Origin: Liolophura sinensis | Taxonomy: Eukaryota; Mollusca; Polyplacophora; Chitonida; Chitonidae | Length of the DNA stretch: 64,000 nucleotides | Reading direction: 5' to 3' | NCBI RefSeq assembly: GCF_032854445.1 | Contig: NC_088301.1 | Coordinates: forward strand, 23,780,226-23,844,225 | Part shown: piece after piece, positions 1 through 13,000 of the stretch | How positions within the stretch are numbered: position 1 is the first letter of the stretch | Layout: every line of letters begins with the position of its first letter | The notes under the pieces: generated by a model | What the model saw: the letters and a program-made list of their open reading frames with translations, nothing else | Database searches by the model: none | What the model was told of the DNA's origin: nothing | Translations under genes and position numbers: made by a program

Positions 1-240
1 TATAAACCAAAATAAAAAAACAGCATGCATACTGGTGATGTCTTTAAAATCTTCGTACGAACATTGGGATAATTCCATCGATAAAGACATGGCACGTATT
101 CAGATTCGACTGATTCACACTGAACTTTATTCAGACCTGAACATAATAAAGGTATAGAAAAAGTTGCCTAATTCTCTTAGATGCTAACTTCACGAAACCT
201 TTTCCTTTGTGAACGTACACTGGTTATAACTGAGCTCTCC

Positions 241-498
241 GTGTCCAAGGTGGCTAGCATCCCAGCGTAGCACAATAACCCAGGATCCTCTCACCAAAGC
301 GGGCGCTGTGAGTTCAAGTCCAGCTCCTTACGTGTGAAGGTCTACCGACAACATGCCGATGTTCATGGGTTTCTCCCCGGCTATGTCCGGTTTCTTCCCA
401 TCATAATGCTGGCCACCGTCGAATAAGTGAAACATTTTGGGTACGGCGTAAAACAGCAATCAAATAAGTAAATAAATAAATAAATAATCAAATAAGAA
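241..498 (+). repeat. tRNA-derived SINE (family 1), diverged full-length copy
   Basis: tRNA-like head (GGTGGCTAGCATCC) with a B-box-like GAGTTCAAGTCC, the conserved body ending in ACCGTCGAATAAGTGAAAC and GGTACGGCGTAAAAC, and an AAATA-rich tail. It lies downstream of exon 3 of TPMT-like A, probably within intron 3. Confidence 0.8.
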
Positions 499-594
499 CA
501 TCAAATATACGCACTCCCAGTCTTTACAAATGCATGTTCATGTATTTACATTAAGGATAATGGATTCTTCAGTATGCAAATGTTTTCATTTCAC

Positions 595-2238
595 CTTGTA
601 AATTTTTGCCTTGCCTCCAAGACCCATTTCCACGGTAAACTCCAGCTTCTGTTCCTTAAAGAAGCTTTGAATGCAACTCTCGGCGACTTCTAACCCCACA
701 ACGGTGTGACCTTGATCTGCCAACCTGGATATATTGATGCATAAACGAGTATATCAATGGTGGACGGCATCTTCAGTTTATAATCAATTCAGAGAAGAGC
801 TGGGGTGACTTTGTGACTCTTTACGGCCACATGGTCAAGTGATTAGGGCATGCTGCACCCGTTAATCATTTTAGTATGCTCCCAGCTATGCCACTCATAA
901 TATCAACCGAAAAACGTGAGTTACACCAAAATAAAAAAGAGTATTTATTAACGTAAATATATGCTTTACTATTTAATTTTACACACAAAGAATCTGATTC
1001 TCTAAGTGGGCTTTCATGTATAGGCCTGTATGTGTACATCCAGAAAATGGACACATGCTGCATGAGCAGAGACTTTTCAGTAAACAGCTGTGTATTTCCA
1101 CGCAGTATTCTCACCATTTCAAGTCGATGCTCTTGGTACACAAAGGGACAAATATTTTTGCATTTTTCTTCCCGTTGACCAGTTTGTCCAGGTGCTTCTG
1201 TAACATTCTGTAACACAACGTCAAATCTCTACATCTATGTGTGGCAACAGGCAATGCGGCAATCAGTCACGCACTTACGGACAAGGGTCAGTCACGCACT
1301 TACGGACAACGGCCAGTCACTCATTTATGGACAAGGATCAGTCACGCACTTACGACAAGGATCAGTCACGCAGTTACGATAGGAAGCACTTACGTGCTTA
1401 TACGGCATGGATCAGTCATGTGCTTATACCGCAAGGATCAGTCACGCGCTTATGGCAAGGATCAGCCCTGCACTTAATTACAGACAAGAATCAGCCACGC
1501 ACTTACGAAAAACGATCAGTCAGGCACTTACGGACGAGGATCAATCACGCACTTACGGACGAGGATCAGGCACGCAGTTACGAAAAACTATCAGTCACGC
1601 ACTTACGGACGAGAATCAGTCACGCATTTACGAAAAGCAATCAGTCACGCACTCACGGACGAGGATCAGTCAGACACTTAGGGACGAGGATCTGTCACGC
1701 ACTTACTGACGAGGATCAGTCACGTTTTTGGGGCAAAGATCTGACCTATAGACTCACCTATAGACAAGGATCAATCACGCACTTACGGACAAAGATCAGT
1801 TACGTAGTTACAGACAAGGATCAGTCACGCACGCACCAACAAGGATAAGTCACGCACTTACGGGCGAGGATTAGTCACGCACTTACGGACAAAGATCAGT
1901 TACGTACTTACAAACAAGGATCAGTCACGCACGTACCAACAAGGATAAGTCACGCATTTACGGACGAGGATTAGTCACGTACTTACACACAAGGATCAGT
2001 CACGTCCTTGCGGCAAAGATCTGACACTCACCTACAGACAAGGATAAGTCACGCACTTACGGACAAAGATCAGTTACATATACTTACAGACAAGGATCAA
2101 TCACGCACGTACCAACAAGGATAAGTCACGCACTTACGGGCAAGGATCAGTCTCTGGGTGATCACAGTCAGAGCCCCACTCGTTCCAGAACTTCAGCCAT
2201 TCTTCCTTGTTACCGGGAACTTTGATCTCTTCTGCCAT
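595..2238 (-). CDS. TPMT: TPMT-like methyltransferase A (partial, first three exons)
   Basis: 5' part of a thiopurine S-methyltransferase-like gene, a SAM-dependent small-molecule methyltransferase family that is normally cytosolic. Exons read on the minus strand: exon 1 2138-2238 (start codon at 2236-2238, MAEEIKVPGNKEEW), exon 2 1115-1207 (LQKHLDKLVNGKKNAKIFV, then PLCTKSIDLKW) and exon 3 595-724 (LADQGHTVVGLEVAE, then SFFKEQ). Junction phases 2, 2 and 0 agree, and exons 1-2 and 2-3 have GT-AG ends. Exon lengths and phases match the complete paralogue at 9-15.7 kb, where exon 2 is also 93 nt. The remaining exons lie left of the window. The family motif PLCGK reads PLCTK here. Intron 1 is filled by a 25-bp minisatellite built from the exon 1 donor junction. 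Family assignment is firm; the substrate is unknown. Confidence 0.85.
1258..2160 (-). repeat. 25-bp minisatellite built from the TPMT-like A exon 1 donor junction
   Basis: About 35 imperfect units. Read on the gene's strand, the unit is GATCCTTGTCC followed by GTAAGTGCGTGACT. The first part equals the last coding bases of exon 1 (GATCCTTGCCC) and the second equals the start of intron 1, so each unit straddles the exon-intron junction. By eye, at least 15 units keep the exact hexamer GTAAGT. The unit next to exon 1 holds the inferred real donor, with the intron starting at 2137. Some units are about 31 bp. The open frames seen on the plus strand are by-products of the repeat. Confidence 0.9.
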
Positions 2239-3647
2239 AGTGGAGCACGATGTAAAGCAATACCTATGGAAGGAGGCCTATGTTCAGAGACATGGCTACG
2301 AAAACATGAAATAATTGTAAAGACATAACAATGCAGTAAACATACATTATCAATGGAACAAGTGAAACTGCAAACACCTGTTTAAGAGCTGTCTAAAAAT
2401 ATCCATGCTCTTACCGACTATCTGAAAGTTGGTCAGAGAATTCAGGTATTGAAGTTCAAATCCCGCTCAGGCCATAGTTCGATTGCTGACAGTTAATTTG
2501 CAAGACACTTGGTCAGATGGTAGCATTTATCTAATACCAATAATTAAATTAATCAATAGTTATGATTAAAAAAATTATATTCTCAAGTTTTAAAATTAAT
2601 AAAAATAAATTAAACAAGTATTTGTTTGAAACCAGGGAATATCCCATACAGACGACCATCACAACTCACCAGTTACCTGTACCTGAACAAATCTCATCGT
2701 TCACATTATACCACGGACGAATGGATGCTGGATTCGAACACGCGACCTCATGAACGGAAGAGCTGATTAGACAGTGCACTGCAGCCAGCGAGGGCCCCAA
2801 ACAAAAAGAACCCTAATTCTAATTAATGCCATTTATAATAACGGTATATATAGCTCACGAGTCAACAAGCCTTTATAGTAAACATGTATGCGGGACCAAC
2901 GTACACTATATAGTCTTGTTTGCTACAGCCCACCTTCCATGCGTGGCACAGTATACAGTATATACTGCATGGCTTTGGAATTGAATACAGAACCCCTTGC
3001 GGTATATTCAGCATTACAGTAACGACTATATATATATATGCACTGTGTATGGCACTCAACGCAAAGCGGGAGCTGCGGCCATGTTGACCCATATTTTTCC
3101 TGGGTGAAAGCACAGAATGGCAGGCTTACAGTGATTTGTCCATCTGCATGACCTACATGTCTTGCTACAGTGGTACAGGTCTACCTTGATTACAGGTGTA
3201 ATGGTGACACGTACCACACATACATGTATATGCGACCAGGTGTTCGTATACATATATAGATGTAATTAAGCCTATGTTCACTAAATATACAGCAATAGTC
3301 CTTGTACACATACACGTATACACCAATGTACTAGGATACACTGATAGTAATCTTGTATAGTAACCGACTGGAGACTTACGGACAACAACGCCGGTGAATT
3401 GACACTCTAACCCGGCGTAGGATCTGCGCTGGACTACCGTGCACGCCCGCGCTGACTCCACATGTGTAACTCACTGAAAGCGTGTGGTTGTCCGTGCACA
3501 CAAAACCAAGTAAGATGTCTATGTACCCCCGGGGCGCTCTGACCTTGATTTATCCTCCTCCCATCAAACTGAACAGCCTGGGTGAATTTCAACCACGTCT
3601 ACCATTACTCGGTCACGCTCGCTGATCTATAGCTTCTCAGCATGTAT
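2239..3647. other. Intergenic stretch upstream of TPMT-like A
   Basis: No coding exon recognised. It presumably holds the promoter of TPMT-like A next to 2238. A short degenerate tRNA-SINE head lies at about 2703-2790 (GGATTCGAACACGCGACCTC, read antisense). The rest is AT-rich sequence, including a dense run of TATA and GTAC words at 2840-3360, with no clear element. Confidence 0.4.
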
Positions 3648-4100
3648 GGACACAGACCCCCATTACAACTTGCGTTTTTCAGTAGGGACGATTGTAGTTC
3701 TGTGTATTTTAGGGTGTAAAGTCTTTTTTTGCTGCCAGCCTGCCGTTTTTGGTGTACAAGTGCATGCTTGGTATGAAAATGATGGAAATTGTCTAAGCTT
3801 TGGGCAGGTATGAGTTTTAATGGTGAAAGTTTGAAATTCTGGGCGAGAGGACACAAGGAGACAGGTGGAGAGGAGGCTGCGAGTGACGTCCCCTTGGCGT
3901 TGCTAGGCACCCCTCCCAGCTGCCGACATGTAAAGGTCCAGATTTTGACAGTCAACCTATGTCAAGATTTTTACAGCTTCTTTCTCTCAGGCTGGGCCAG
4001 GTATGCACCAAAGCTTATTGGCCTCGGAATGTTTGGGACTGAGCTACAGCGCTAAACGTTAACATTGTCGCTTATGGAAAACTAATTGGGGTCTGTGGCC
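3648..4100. mobile_element. 453-bp terminal-inverted-repeat element, copy 1 (MITE-like)
   Basis: Starts GGACACAGACCCCCATTA and ends with the near inverse, TAATTGGGGTCTGTGGCC, giving imperfect inverted ends of about 17 bp. A second copy of the same length lies at 6544-6996 in the same orientation with roughly 2 percent difference by eye. Ends and length fit a non-autonomous DNA transposon. I see no convincing target-site duplication, so the superfamily is not assigned. Confidence 0.65.
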
Positions 4101-6543
4101 TGATCTGTCCACTTGTGCCAAAACATGTAATATGTCACTGTGTGCTCAGATTTGGCAACAGCCTGATAATATTTGGTGGGTACATCTGCGATGTGGTTTG
4201 CATTGACATGGAACTTGATTGAGCAGTTTTAAAGCTTTTTAATTCTATATTTTCCCCACATATCCATTTTGTCTAAAAATCGGCTAAAACGCTCTGTGGT
4301 CAAGGGTAGTACAGGAGTATAAACAGACTGGAACAAACACAGACAATGTTTCATTGTTCCTGGTTTTTAAAATGTCTCTTTTGGGGCTGACATTTGATAA
4401 ATAATGCAAAATTTGAGTGCTGCGAGTGAAATTGGAGTATGTGGCTGATAGATAGGGTGGTGTGATTAAGGATGGTCAATAAGGCCTTGCATCACATATA
4501 AGGGCCCAGCCTCACACAGGTGGATAAAAACACATCAGCAGATTAATTTACTTGGCTAGAGTAGTAGAGAGGGCCAGTGTGCATTTAATTTACAAACCAA
4601 GTCAGGTTCCTCCCATGTGTGCCACCACACACTAGGTAAATGTGCTTCAAATCATCCTGCAGGTCACAAAACATTAAAAACAGGCATCTCTGCTGAAACA
4701 CTGTCTGCTGTTTTGGGCATAGACTTGAAGTGGACAAGGTAAATTTTCCTCTTTAAACTTAAAAATAAACCACTGTAGGCATGTAGTTTTCATTGCATGT
4801 GTATATTCATTCCTCTGACAAGTTACATGTGCACTCACACAGTATGTGTGGCGTTGGAACAAAAATGATCAATTTCAAGTTTCTAGCATACATGTGAGTG
4901 TGATCTGTTGGAATATTGCCCTTGTGAAAATGAGTCTCTGCCCCACCAGGTGTCTGTTTTTCCACCAGAACATAGTACGCTGTTCCTGCGACATCTCAAA
5001 GGAGTTTTTGTTTTAGTATCTGGCCCAGTGTGGCATCCACCTCCCTGGGCAACTGGGATTTTTTTTATGTTTCCAATGTCCTCACACACAAGTTAGAAAT
5101 TAGACAGCTACATATGTCTTTCACATCCTAGTTTAATACCTATTGAGCTTTTGTCTTGGTTTCCCTCTTTAGATCTTGTCTCCCAAACATGGCGTCAGTG
5201 AACTTTGCCTGGTTTATGCATATATTGAACTGGGATCTACCTAGGTGAGTGGGGTCTGCTAGCCGTTCAGCTTCCTCAAAGGCCTGACCATTCGGATGCA
5301 GTCTTCCACTCCCTTTGCCGACCTAGAATCCCCGTCATTGGTCCGGTACTACACCATGACACATACCCCTCCGGCCCCCCCACCCCCCCAACCGGGGAAA
5401 CGTCACAGGTTTCTCATATATGTACGGACAGTTTGAATGTCCATTCCTCATGCCCACCCAGCAACACCCAGTGTGGAACCTGATTACGGATGTAATTTCT
5501 CACTGATTATTTGAGGATTTCTGTGTTGTTACAGGTTAAAAAGTATAGCTTTTCCCCTCTTCTTGGGTCCCTTCAACATGTCTTGGGAGGGTTGCCTTGC
5601 TGACTGTCTGAATGACCAATGTGCATGTACTGTGTGGCTTTATTTTTGTAAGTGGCAAATTCATATTTCTCCCCTCTACTTATCTCTTGTAGATGCCAGT
5701 GTCACACTTTGGTGTTTGTTATGTGGAAAGTACTAATTTAGTCTGAGGCAACAACACAGGTGGTGGGATTCTTTTGCACTGAGTTGAGGTAAGCCAGCCA
5801 ACCAATGGCAGCCATGGGGGAGACGGGAAAGGGGGGTAGTGTGTGTGTGGGGGGGAGTGGGTGATCTTTTAAAGGGTTTTATCATGTGAATCACTATGTA
5901 AAAGGGATACTAGTCTTTTCTTTAGCCCTATCCATGGAAACTGTGCCTATGAGCATTTCTATATCAATTTGGATGCATACGTTTACTTTGATGGTGATCA
6001 AAATGTACTTTTCTGGAATTTTGAAACTCGGCTTTGCTACCCACCTGTATCACTTTAAGTCAAATTTTGCACAAAGTTGCTAAAAGGTATGTCCTATATT
6101 TGCTAAGTGAATTGTCAGATAAATTACCTGTCTTTTGATATATATTTTGACACTTTTGGCTTTTAAGTATTTTCTTAACACTGCTGTAAACAAGAAAATC
6201 TACTTGAAAATCCATAATTTTCTAAATGTTTGTCAATGGAAAATGTAAAATACTTTGTCATTGGAATTTTTTCATTTTTCTTGCAGATATACATACCAGC
6301 TTTCCAAAACATTTGACCTGGTTAAGATATTTTGAAGGGTATGTGCACTACAGAGCTTTGAACTTGGTGCTTGAGGACGGACAAACAGACACATTTCCAA
6401 GATAGGGGTACCCCAAGTTAAATTCCTCCTACTGAAAAGTTTTTGCATGTATCAAGCTGTAACTTTATGTGTGAGGTTTAGAGGTAGTAAGCATTATGTG
6501 GTGCAAAAATGATTGATTTTAAAAAAAGTTGGCTGGTGTGATA
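4101..6543. other. Unassigned spacer between two 453-bp inverted-repeat elements
   Basis: No gene recognised. It holds a C-rich run at about 5376-5391, a G-rich run near 5830-5860 and T-rich sequence. A small acceptor/donor-bounded segment at 5173-5244 could be an exon, but I recognise no protein similarity. Confidence 0.3.
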
Positions 6544-6996
6544 GGACACAGACCCCCATTACAACTTGCGTTTTTCAGTAGGGACGATTGTAGTTCTGTG
6601 TATTTTAGGGTGTAAAGTCTTTTTTTGCTGCCAGCCTGCCGTTTTTAGTGTACAAGTGCATGCTTGGTATGAAAATGATGGAAATTGTCTAAGCTTTGGG
6701 CAGGTATGAGTTTTAATGGTGAAAGTTTGAAATTCTGGGCGAGAGGACACAAGGAGACAGGTGGTGATGAGGCTGCGAGTGACGTCCCCTTGGCGTTGCT
6801 AAGCACCCCTCCCAGCTGCCGGCATGTAAAGGTCCAGATTTTGACGGTCAACCTATGTCAAGATTTTTACAGCTTCTTTCTCTCAGGCTGGGCCAGGTAT
6901 GCACCAAAGCTTATTGGCCTCGGAATGTTTGGGACTGAGCTACAGCGCTAAACGTTAACATTGTCGCTTATGGAAAACTAATGGGGGTCTGTGGCC
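6544..6996. mobile_element. 453-bp terminal-inverted-repeat element, copy 2 (MITE-like)
   Basis: Near-identical to the copy at 3648-4100, with the same inverted ends (GGACACAGACCCCCATTA and GGGGTCTGTGGCC), the same length and the same orientation. Flanking bases differ from those of copy 1, which supports separate insertions or a copied insertion. The high identity suggests recent activity. Confidence 0.65.
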
Positions 6997-7214
6997 GTAT
7001 TATCAGTGACTCTTTGTTTCAGTCATTGATGCAGAACGGATGGATTGTATGTAATTTACCTATACAGCCCTAAAATAGTATATGGTCTACATATATAGTT
7101 ATGTCTAAAAACGTTCAGTGAGAGAGAGCCAGTCTATGGACCGCGTATGTTGGCTTTGCTGGGTGTGGTTATGTATTTTTCAAATTATATAATAGCTACA
7201 TGTAAACTGTAATA

Positions 7215-7457
7215 CACTCAAAAAATTAACCTGATAATAATTAATTTTAACAGAAAGTCTGTTGTTTGAGTGATGCTAGGATGTATTCTGCTATTGTAGC
7301 AGATTGTTCTTCCAAATGCAACACACATATTCTATTAATTCAACATGAAGATTCCATTAGTCTAATAGGATATTGTGTTGTATATGAGAATATTGCGTTA
7401 TAATAACAGTATTCATTCTAGCATCACTCAGACAACAGACTTTCTGTTAAAATTAAC
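7215..7457. mobile_element. Mariner-type MITE, right end truncated
   Basis: Begins CACTCAAAAAATTAA just after a TA. Its internal arms are inverted copies: TTTTAACAGAAAGTCTGTTG near the left end, and CAACAGACTTTCTGTTAAAA near the right. Same family as 48208-48455, which keeps both ends and TA duplications. The outer right terminus (AATTTTTTGAGTG) is missing here. Confidence 0.65.
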
Positions 7458-7652
7458 AATGGCATATTGTGCCATCAGTGCATGCGTATAGCAAACGGTG
7501 GTTGTATCTTGACCTTTCTTATCGGAACTGCAATAAAATGTAGAATTGGCCAAATGCATACGTCTATTGTATCATGAAGATAAAATATAGAATGTCAGCT
7601 CCAGTGTACATTCAATATAGCCAAACGTCGACTTCTCTTATAATGTACCATG

Positions 7653-7808
7653 CTTTCCGGCCGTAAGTGAGAAGGTCTGCCAGCAACCTGCGGATGGTCG
7701 TGGGTTTCCCCCGGGTTCTGCCCGGTTTCCGCCCACCATAATGCTGGCCGCCGTCATATCAGTGAAATATTCTTGAGTACGGCGTAGAACACCAATCAAA
7801 TAAATAAA
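7653..7808 (+). repeat. 5'-truncated family 1 SINE with 12-bp target-site duplication
   Basis: Carries only the body and tail of the family 1 SINE (GGATGGTCGTGGGTTTCCCC, then CTTGAGTACGGCGTAGAACAC and AAATA). It is flanked by TAATGTACCATG at 7641-7652 and again at 7809-7820, a clean target-site duplication. The loss of the tRNA head is typical of LINE-driven truncated insertions. Confidence 0.85.
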
Positions 7809-8993
7809 TAATGTACCATGTACGATTACTTTCAGTGGCTTTTACCGCCTACGTATAATTGTCTGCCTTTGACCAGTGACGTCGTAGGTTCAAACCCAGC
7901 CCACGATCCTTCGATCGAGGATTTAAGTCAGAAAGTTGACAGGTGTGTACAGACAATGTGCAGTGGTTTCTTTCAGGTTCTACCCTGTTCCCTTTCTTCC
8001 GCTCATACTAGGTGTACATCATAGCGGTACTATAATGAGATATTATGAGACCGATTTAATTTATTTACTTATTTGACTTGAGTTTTACGCCGTACTCAAA
8101 GATTTGTGTGTGTACCAAATATAATTCGAATACTTACCGAAATAAATAAATAAATAACCGACAAAACATGTAAAAGTATAACATTTTATTACAAACGACA
8201 TTTAGTGATCTGTGGTAAGTTCCGAATGTCAGACCAAAACATAACAAGCATGCAACAAATATAGTAAACATTTATTTTGATTGTTATTTGGATAAAGCAT
8301 TAGACCAACACCCTGCATAGTTCCTCCATTACCAAATCAATACTGCGTTTTCTGTTTTACATTCAATTTTTCTTGGTTAAATTGTTGTAAACATTTTGTA
8401 AATTATACATTCCTTTGGAAAAGCTGATCACAATGTCCTGGATAAAGACTAAATATGTAAAAAAATAATAAGAAGTTATATTGTTATAAAAAAAAAACAT
8501 TTTACTTGAAAGTCTTTGATTAATAAATTATTTCGTGTCATTAACCTATTACGTGTATTTTACATGTCTGTGTCCACTGTAAGTGAAAGGGTTTGTTTTA
8601 ATGGAAACCGTTACCTCTTGAAGTAATTCAGGCATAAGCTGTGTTGTCTACTGGTCATTCCTGCCTTTGCCATGACGTTTTGTAAATGCTTTTGTACCAT
8701 ATCAAAACGTTCGTCGCAAGAGAGTAATATCATCTTTAGTTTGGACAACGATACGCCATAACGCTTAAACACATGTTTAAGCTGAAAATCCATATACAAT
8801 GTTTCATTAACTGATTAGGTTCTCATAAAAAAAAAATAAGTGTTTCAAGGTAATTTCCAAAAATAAACTCAAGAACTTTCAAGGCCATGGAACTCGACAT
8901 GGTCGACACTCCATGGCCATGCTATACTCTACATGAATGGTGATAACTGTAAGGCAGTTTCTTCAACTCCAACACATTCTTGGCCTGACTGAA

Positions 8994-9998
8994 TCAAGCT
9001 GACTTCCGCATTTGGATCAGGTACAAGTTTTCGTAAAACCATTCAACGTCCCAGACGGGATCAGCGTCCGGCGTGCAATCCAAGCCTTCCACGAAGGACA
9101 CAGTATATTCGTTACCTGTCGTAGTCAAGAAAGCCGCAAATAGAGACTTTTCATATCAATAAACAATTTCCTTCTCATGTAACACTGTGTCCCTAATTTA
9201 TTTACAAGTGTATGTATTTTTTACCAGGTGTTTTCTTTTACATTATTTCAGTAATACCATGCAGGAAGGCCTCTTATTGCAGAACGCCACCAACGTCAAC
9301 ACATTTACGGGTTTTTGTACCTCAAACAAAGGATCCAGTGCAAGTGTATTGAATGGCTGGGTTAGGACAATTGTACAACACGCAATCATGGTATATGATA
9401 CAGGATATAGAAAACTGATTACTTATCCATTCTTGGAATTTAGCCAGACGAAGACACAAAATTAAAATTTATGTACATTTGCTTTTAACTAACTTACCAA
9501 ACAGCGCCTGGATATCTTCAGCTCGGGTCACCTGTGGAGGACCTATACATTGACAAATGATAACAATACCAGCAGTTATGCAATGAGTCATGCATGCACA
9601 GATCAAATGAACCTTTCAAGGGACGATTCCACAGAGCAATTTTGTTTCACATCAATTCCATATCCGATCAAGTGCGCCGCCGTTGTACATAAATGAAATA
9701 TTCTTGAGTATGGCCCAAAATTTCAATCTAATATAAATATTTATTTATTTATTTATTTATTTATTTGATTGATGTTTTACGCCGTACTCAAGAATATTTC
9801 ACTTTTACGACGGCGGCCTGCGTTATAGAAGGAGGAAACCCAATACCATCCGCTGTCAGACCTTCCCACGTACGACTGGGGAGGGAGCCAACCTGAGCTG
9901 GGCTTGATCTCACAGCGACCGCATTGGTAAGACCTAGGCTCCTGGGTAAGTGCGCAGCGTTGGCACGCTAACCGTTTCGGCCACGGAGGCCCACAATC

Positions 9999-10029
<31 letters not shown>

Positions 10030-13000
10030 GTTACGTTTTCATAACTTGTATCCTGATTGCAAGATCGTTACTTAGAACCGCCTTTATAGTGCATGCGTTA
10101 CAAATGTTGTATGTATGCACGTTGTCAATGCGATACATACCATCATTATCTTCACATGAGGACCCGCATATGTGTGAATTCAGACAAACGCAATGTTTGG
10201 CAATGTATATGACATTTATTCCTTTCTTGAAAACACGGAGCTATTTTAATGTACCCTCGTGGTTTTTAATTGAAAATACTTCGTTGAGTTTACTCATTCA
10301 ATCTATATATTATTCTTTTAGTCGTTTTAGTATCGGATCAGAAAATCTCCACACGAAACAGGGACAGAAAATAAAGGCAAATGGAACATGTTTGAAACAA
10401 AATGAAGGTAAATGGAACATGTTTGAAACAAAATGACGGTAAATGGAACCTTTACAACTTCCACCAGTTTACTACTGGTTACTGATTGGTTACATTATTA
10501 CCAATACGCGTGTACTGAATTTAAACATGTTCAGTGTGCTATATATAACACGGATAACTAAATACAAGCACAGGCCTACAATTAAAAATGCACCGACCCC
10601 AAAAGCATGTCTGCTTTTCACATGGATTATTATGTAATACTGTGAGTCATATTAATCGTGCAGATTAAATCTGCGTATCTATTTTTGATGCGAATTATAA
10701 ATACTATACTATGTTAGTATTTCAGGTGAAAATGTGAATAAATCGCCTTACTTGTTTATCTTCCACGTGGATTATACATACAAGCTTACATATACTGGTT
10801 TATCAAATGCCGATCAAACCGACGTGTATCGATTTCCAGCATGTAGAATAAATACCATGATGTCAGTATGTCTGCTATCGTCTGATCGCACGATCGCGTA
10901 CATTAAAACGTTGACCTTCTGTATTGACAGTATGTTTTCAGTATTTCTAAAATTGTCTGATCGGCGTCCATTCAAAAGTCCACCTTATGTATACGGACAG
11001 AATGTTTTCAGTGTGTCTGGTATCGCGTGATCGCACGGCCACGCCCATTAAAACGTTGACCTTTCGTATGGTCTCCAATACCGTTTAGTCGGTATTGATG
11101 GTATATCGTAGGATTCCTGTATGGATAGTATGTTTTCAGTATGTCTGGTATCGTCTGATAGCATGGTCGAGTCCATTAAAAAGTCTAGTTTGTATGTGCA
11201 CTACAAATACTGTCAGTGTCTCTTTCTTGCTCTAATCTCTCAGTACTGGGCGAAAAGTGAAGCAGCAACAAGTACCATTTTTAAAGTCTTTGGTCTGACT
11301 TGGGATCAAATCTGGGTCTTTCGACTTCGATCCCGAGTCATACGACTTCAAGGTCGACGCTCTAACCATTACGCCACCGAAGCGTTCTAAATACGGTGGT
11401 GTCAGTATATCTTGAATCATGTGTTTGCATGACCGCGTAATTCATTATAAATCGTGTACGTTAAATCGTGTCTTCGCATATATATATTACAGCATGTTTG
11501 TACACAGTTGCCATTTGAATACTACCTTTATGGGGTTCTCCACCTGCTTTTTTCATGTCCACAGCACTCAGCAGATAGCGACACCCTTCAGCCATTAATG
11601 ACTTAAGCAGAGAGACATATCTGACCAAACAACGACATGGTTATAAAAGCAAAAAGGCAAGGCAAGGCAAACAAAACAAAAATAATTGAGAGAATATGTA
11701 AAACAGGCAAATAAAACAAAAACAGCTTTAGAAGAATTTGCAAAACCAGTATAAGGAAAATTAAAGAAAAATAAGCAAAAGATGTCACGAAAATGTGGCC
11801 AACTAAATAGAAAAAATAATCATGTCCATGTTAGAGGTACATCAGAATAGCTACATCAGTAACATCAGTTACATACATACCAGGCTTCCACCAACAAAAA
11901 CATATAAAAAAAACTATAAATTGTATGTATAGTTAAAGCTGTTATAGTTTGACATATGGATTAATTACAATATACATGTATCGCCAAACCTATTAAGCTT
12001 CCAACCTTTACCAAACCACGTGACACACCAAATTCTTCCCGAAGAAGATGTCTGCAATGTGGCTAGTCTTTCAGTTGTTCACCTTGTTTACAACCAATCA
12101 ATGTACGATACTGAGGAGTTAAATCCATCTACTTGGGAATACATTCACTTATTTATGTAAATTTCCTTTGGAAGAATAAATGCAGGGAAATATGAAAATG
12201 CTTGCAATGTACGCATGGGTTTTATCTCCCTTATTGGAAATAGAGGGTTCATTATGTTGCGCGGGAATGAGCGTTTTATATTGGTGTATATACGTTTATA
12301 ATTAACAAAAAAACTTCAGTTTTCAATAGTGTATGACAAACGGTTTTTTTTTCTTCATTCCTTTTTTTTTCTTTTAAATGACATAACATATTTGGAGTAA
12401 GTATTCACAAAATGCTTCAAGCCAATGTTGTCCAAAAATTTCCACATATTTGTGTGTATACGCTAACATAATTTACGCAGGTCAGTGGTTAACAATCTGC
12501 CACGTGATAAGTAATTTGATTTGATACATATGTTCAGCTGAGGGTGAGAAAAGCTCAGACACCTGTTAGGCTGCTTGCTACTGGCACTACCACCTGTTTA
12601 CTACACATTTTTCAATTATGACTAAAATTGTATACTGTAGTTATATACTCACTTTGCTAAAAAAAAAACAAAAAAAAACAATTAATTTAAGTGCATATAT
12701 GTTTTTGTCCGGTGATAAATACCATGGCGCCAAACGTGCAGTGTATACCTTACATTTGCCATCCCCAAAACCCCCTATTCTATCTACATACACTGATATA
12801 GACAAAATGTTGATGCATGTTAACATCTACAGATGATACAAACACATACAGCACTACCTTTGCCGGTCCGTCCTATTCAATGCCACAAAAGCCGCTCGGT
12901 CCCAAATAACATCAAACACCCCAAGTGTTTCTCTGGAAATACAAATAAAGAACAGAAAAAAAAAGAAAGAACACATGTCACTTGATGCAATGACATGTCA

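Larger units (their letters stand above)
6997..8993. other. Intergenic region between the two TPMT-like genes, gene B side
   Basis: Contains the mariner-type MITE, the truncated SINE, a SINE tail fragment at about 8060-8100 (minus) and otherwise AT-rich sequence. The 3' untranslated region of TPMT-like gene B should start just below 8994. No further exons recognised. Confidence 0.4.

Noticed and set aside
1237-1848. Open frame of 203 codons on the plus strand with repeating HLRTRISHALT-like residues
   Set aside because: It is a by-product of the 25-bp minisatellite in the TPMT-like A intron; no family match and no independent gene signals.
5173-5244. Possible exon on the plus strand between TTTCCCTCTTTAG and CTAG/gtgagt
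   Set aside because: Splice-like ends are good, but neither open frame (MASVNFAWFMHILNWDLPR or ILSPKHGVSELCLVYAYIEL) resembles a family I know and no partner exon was found.
3648-6996. The two 453-bp copies as the ends of one larger element
   Set aside because: Each copy has its own inverted termini, and the 2.4 kb between them shows no coding remnants, so two separate small elements are simpler.
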